Origin: an uncultured Eggerthellaceae bacterium
GTDB taxonomy: Bacteria; Actinomycetota; Coriobacteriia; Coriobacteriales; Eggerthellaceae
DNA: 6,426 bases
Assembly: GCA_910577495.1 (NCBI GenBank)
Contig: CAJTML010000117.1
Span: 1 to 6,426, forward strand
Direction: 5' to 3'
Shown here: positions 4,729-6,426 of the stretch, in pieces
How positions within the stretch are numbered: the stretch's first letter is position 1
How the letters are laid out: each line of letters opens with the position of its first letter
The notes under the pieces: model-generated
The model's database searches: none
Told to the model about the DNA's origin: nothing
Seen by the model: the letters and a program-made list of their open reading frames with translations, nothing else
Translations under genes and position numbers: made by a program

Positions 4729-6426
4729 CTAATTGTGCCTCGTCCGCATTCGATGAAGCGATAAAGACGCAAATCCACATGCGGCAACAACGCACATACC
4801 CAAGCCGACAAACAGACCTGCTCTATCACCAGTTTGTGCAAGTGCAATAAATGTGCTGACTGCGTTTGAGGATTCTTGAGGTGCTTCAACAACATAGATC
4901 AGTCTTACCACCGTTTGCGATCCGTCTTCGCCAGTATAAATAACAGTTACTACATACGTGCCTGGCACCGTCGGATCAACGCAGTCAACATCAACGCCAT
5001 CGCGCACAATCGTAATAACCGGCGACTTATCGTATTTAATGTTAGGGTCGTCGTCGTATTTATTCTTAATGTAGTCGTCTATGTCGCCTGGCGTTATAGG
5101 CTCTGTAATCCCCGGCGTAATGGTTATCGTTTCTTCGATATCCGGAACACGATCACCTGAATCATCTGGCTTATCGGGATCATTCGGCTCAGTTGGCTGA
5201 GTTGGCACTGACGGCTCTATCGGATCTTGTGGCCCATTCGGTTCTTGGGGTGTATCAGGATCGTATGGAGGCTGTCCGCCCTGCGGATCATAGAGCTGAT
5301 AATCAACTACCACCGTTGTAGTGTTGCCCGTTTCAGGATCACGCACAGGCACGGTCACAATATAGCTTCCCGGCTTCGTTGGGTCAATTCCCTCAACCGG
5401 AGTCCCATCTGGAGTCGTGATACTCGGCAGTCCAATTTCGCATCCTGGAGTAATAGTGTACCTATCTTGTGCCCAAGCCTGCAAATCTTCAGGTGTACGA
5501 AGGGGCGCTCCTTCTTTAATAGGCTCCCGATACGTATCGCCAACCTTGACATGCAAGGAATTCTCAAGGTCTTTGTTTTCTGCATCAGGATCAGGGTCTT
5601 TTGATTCTATCTCTCCTATTTGTTCAAGCTTAATGGGCGGTTTTCCAGGTTCGTCTGGCTTTAGAGCTACCTCGGGCAGCTTGCCATAAGGCAGGTCTGG
5701 CTGAGTTGGAATTCCTGGATCATCATCAGCATAGCTACTGGGATTGTAGTTAGTTGCATTGTCGAAAACTACCCGAGCAATGAGCTTGCCATCACTTCGT
5801 TTGGGTACCTGAACACGCTCCGGATCCCAGAAGAGTTCAGCTTTCGACCATGCATATCCTTTTGATGTTCCACCTTGTTTGGCTACGTTGGCCGTACCTA
5901 CACAGACGCCATTCACATAGAAGGAGACTGCTCCATCGGGTGCTGCACAAGTTGTTGCTTCGGGATTCAAGTCATCCTTCTTAACAGAACGCGGACGAAC
6001 CGAGGCTGAAAGGACATAACCCTTTTTGGTCTGGCCCCCTTCGCCCGCTATGGCATCCTTATAGGCATAACCTACGTCATAAACCTCACTATCGGCAGGC
6101 TCAATAACACTATCGAATAACACCCAATGTCCCCAGTAAGAGTCCCCGAACTCAGGATAGGCACCTGATGCAGCATATTCGCGATCTTCAACAGTAATCG
6201 CATAACTCCCCGCGTTAGAATACGCCGCTTCATCCCCTCTTACTTGCGCTTCACTTACGCTCTCCCCTGTTTTATTGGTAAGACGTTGGCGTACAAACTC
6301 CATGTGGTTCACATCGTGCAAAACTGCAGAAACAGGATTATCTATACGAAGCTGCAATTCAGCAACAAGAGGCAAAATCATCTCTTGTGAGATCGGAATC
6401 CCGTCGTAGCGCTTATTAATTTTGGC
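4729..6426 (-). CDS. Sortase-anchored Ig-like surface protein, C-terminal 565 residues (5' end outside window)
   Basis: The frame is open to the window edge (its first visible residues are AKINKRYDGIPIS), so the internal ATG at 6381 is not taken as the start and the signal peptide lies outside. Numbering from the first visible residue: 16-160 is a poorly recognised extracellular region with AYSNAGSYAITV (68-79), typical of Ig-like strands. Residues 163-222 (GAVSFYVNGVCVGTANV and ARVVFD) resemble bacterial Ig-like repeats of the VTFYVDG type. Two related Ig-like modules at about 293-380 and 430-514 each carry a DPTxPGxYxVTV strand, separated by a Pro/Asp-rich spacer (about 380-430) that probably spans the wall. 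The C-terminus is a sorting signal: LAQTG (529-533; 4842 down to 4828), a hydrophobic helix, and a basic tail HRMRTRHN. Sortase would cleave between T and G and link the protein to peptidoglycan. Adhesion or matrix binding is plausible but not shown by a specific domain. Confidence 0.9.
   Translation of the reverse strand, partial: AKINKRYDGIPISQEMILPLVAELQLRIDNPVSAVLHDVNHMEFVRQRLTNKTGESVSEAQVRGDEAAYSNAGSYAITVEDREYAASGAYPEFGDSYWGHWVLFDSVIEPADSEVYDVGYAYKDAIAGEGGQTKKGYVLSASVRPRSVKKDDLNPEATTCAAPDGAVSFYVNGVCVGTANVAKQGGTSKGYAWSKAELFWDPERVQVPKRSDGKLIARVVFDNATNYNPSSYADDDPGIPTQPDLPYGKLPEVALKPDEPGKPPIKLEQIGEIESKDPDPDAENKDLENSLHVKVGDTYREPIKEGAPLRTPEDLQAWAQDRYTITPGCEIGLPSITTPDGTPVEGIDPTKPGSYIVTVPVRDPETGNTTTVVVDYQLYDPQGGQPPYDPDTPQEPNGPQDPIEPSVPTQPTEPNDPDKPDDSGDRVPDIEETITITPGITEPITPGDIDDYIKNKYDDDPNIKYDKSPVITIVRDGVDVDCVDPTVPGTYVVTVIYTGEDGSQTVVRLIYVVEAPQESSNAVSTFIALAQTGDRAGLFVGLGMCVVAACGFASLSLHRMRTRHN

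Noticed and set aside
4876..5604. Plus-strand open frames across the surface protein gene
   Set aside because: They are antisense to a well-supported LAQTG protein and have no domain, motif or ribosome-binding site of note.

Overview
The window is bacterial chromosomal DNA of moderate GC. It most resembles a class Coriobacteriia actinobacterium, perhaps an Eggerthellaceae member. That placement is an inference from the overall gene style, the LAQTG-type sortase signal and the gene mix, not from a marker gene, and it is tentative.

Layout. On the minus strand at the left (1-1312), in transcription order, lie a TetR-family regulator (695-1312), a small bacterial SRP RNA gene (about 504-620) with its own -10 box and a UUCG-loop hairpin behind it, and the N-terminal 147 residues of a DedA-family membrane protein (1-441) that runs off the window edge. 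Divergent from tetR on the plus strand is a radical SAM/SPASM protein (1464-3014), followed by a strong intrinsic terminator. Next, also on the plus strand, is a membrane-anchored serine hydrolase of the class A beta-lactamase-like fold (3217-4512), which starts at TTG. It converges on a minus-strand sortase-anchored, Ig-like surface protein (4729 to beyond 6426) whose N-terminus lies outside the window. The 216-base convergent gap (4513-4728) is packed with inverted repeats, including a 105-base MITE-like hairpin with perfect 14-base terminal inverted repeats.

How the genes may work together. TetR and the radical SAM protein form a divergent regulator/enzyme pair. They share a 150-base gap that holds a TATAAT usable on either strand and an 8+8-base palindrome, the best operator candidate. 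SRP RNA and DedA both concern the membrane (protein targeting and lipid carrier or membrane homeostasis), and DedA has no clear promoter of its own. The serine hydrolase and the LAQTG protein both act outside the cell.

The least explained items are the TetR-controlled radical SAM/SPASM enzyme, which has no visible substrate peptide, and the nested inverted-repeat element between the convergent genes. No CRISPR array, tRNA, transposase or phage gene was seen.
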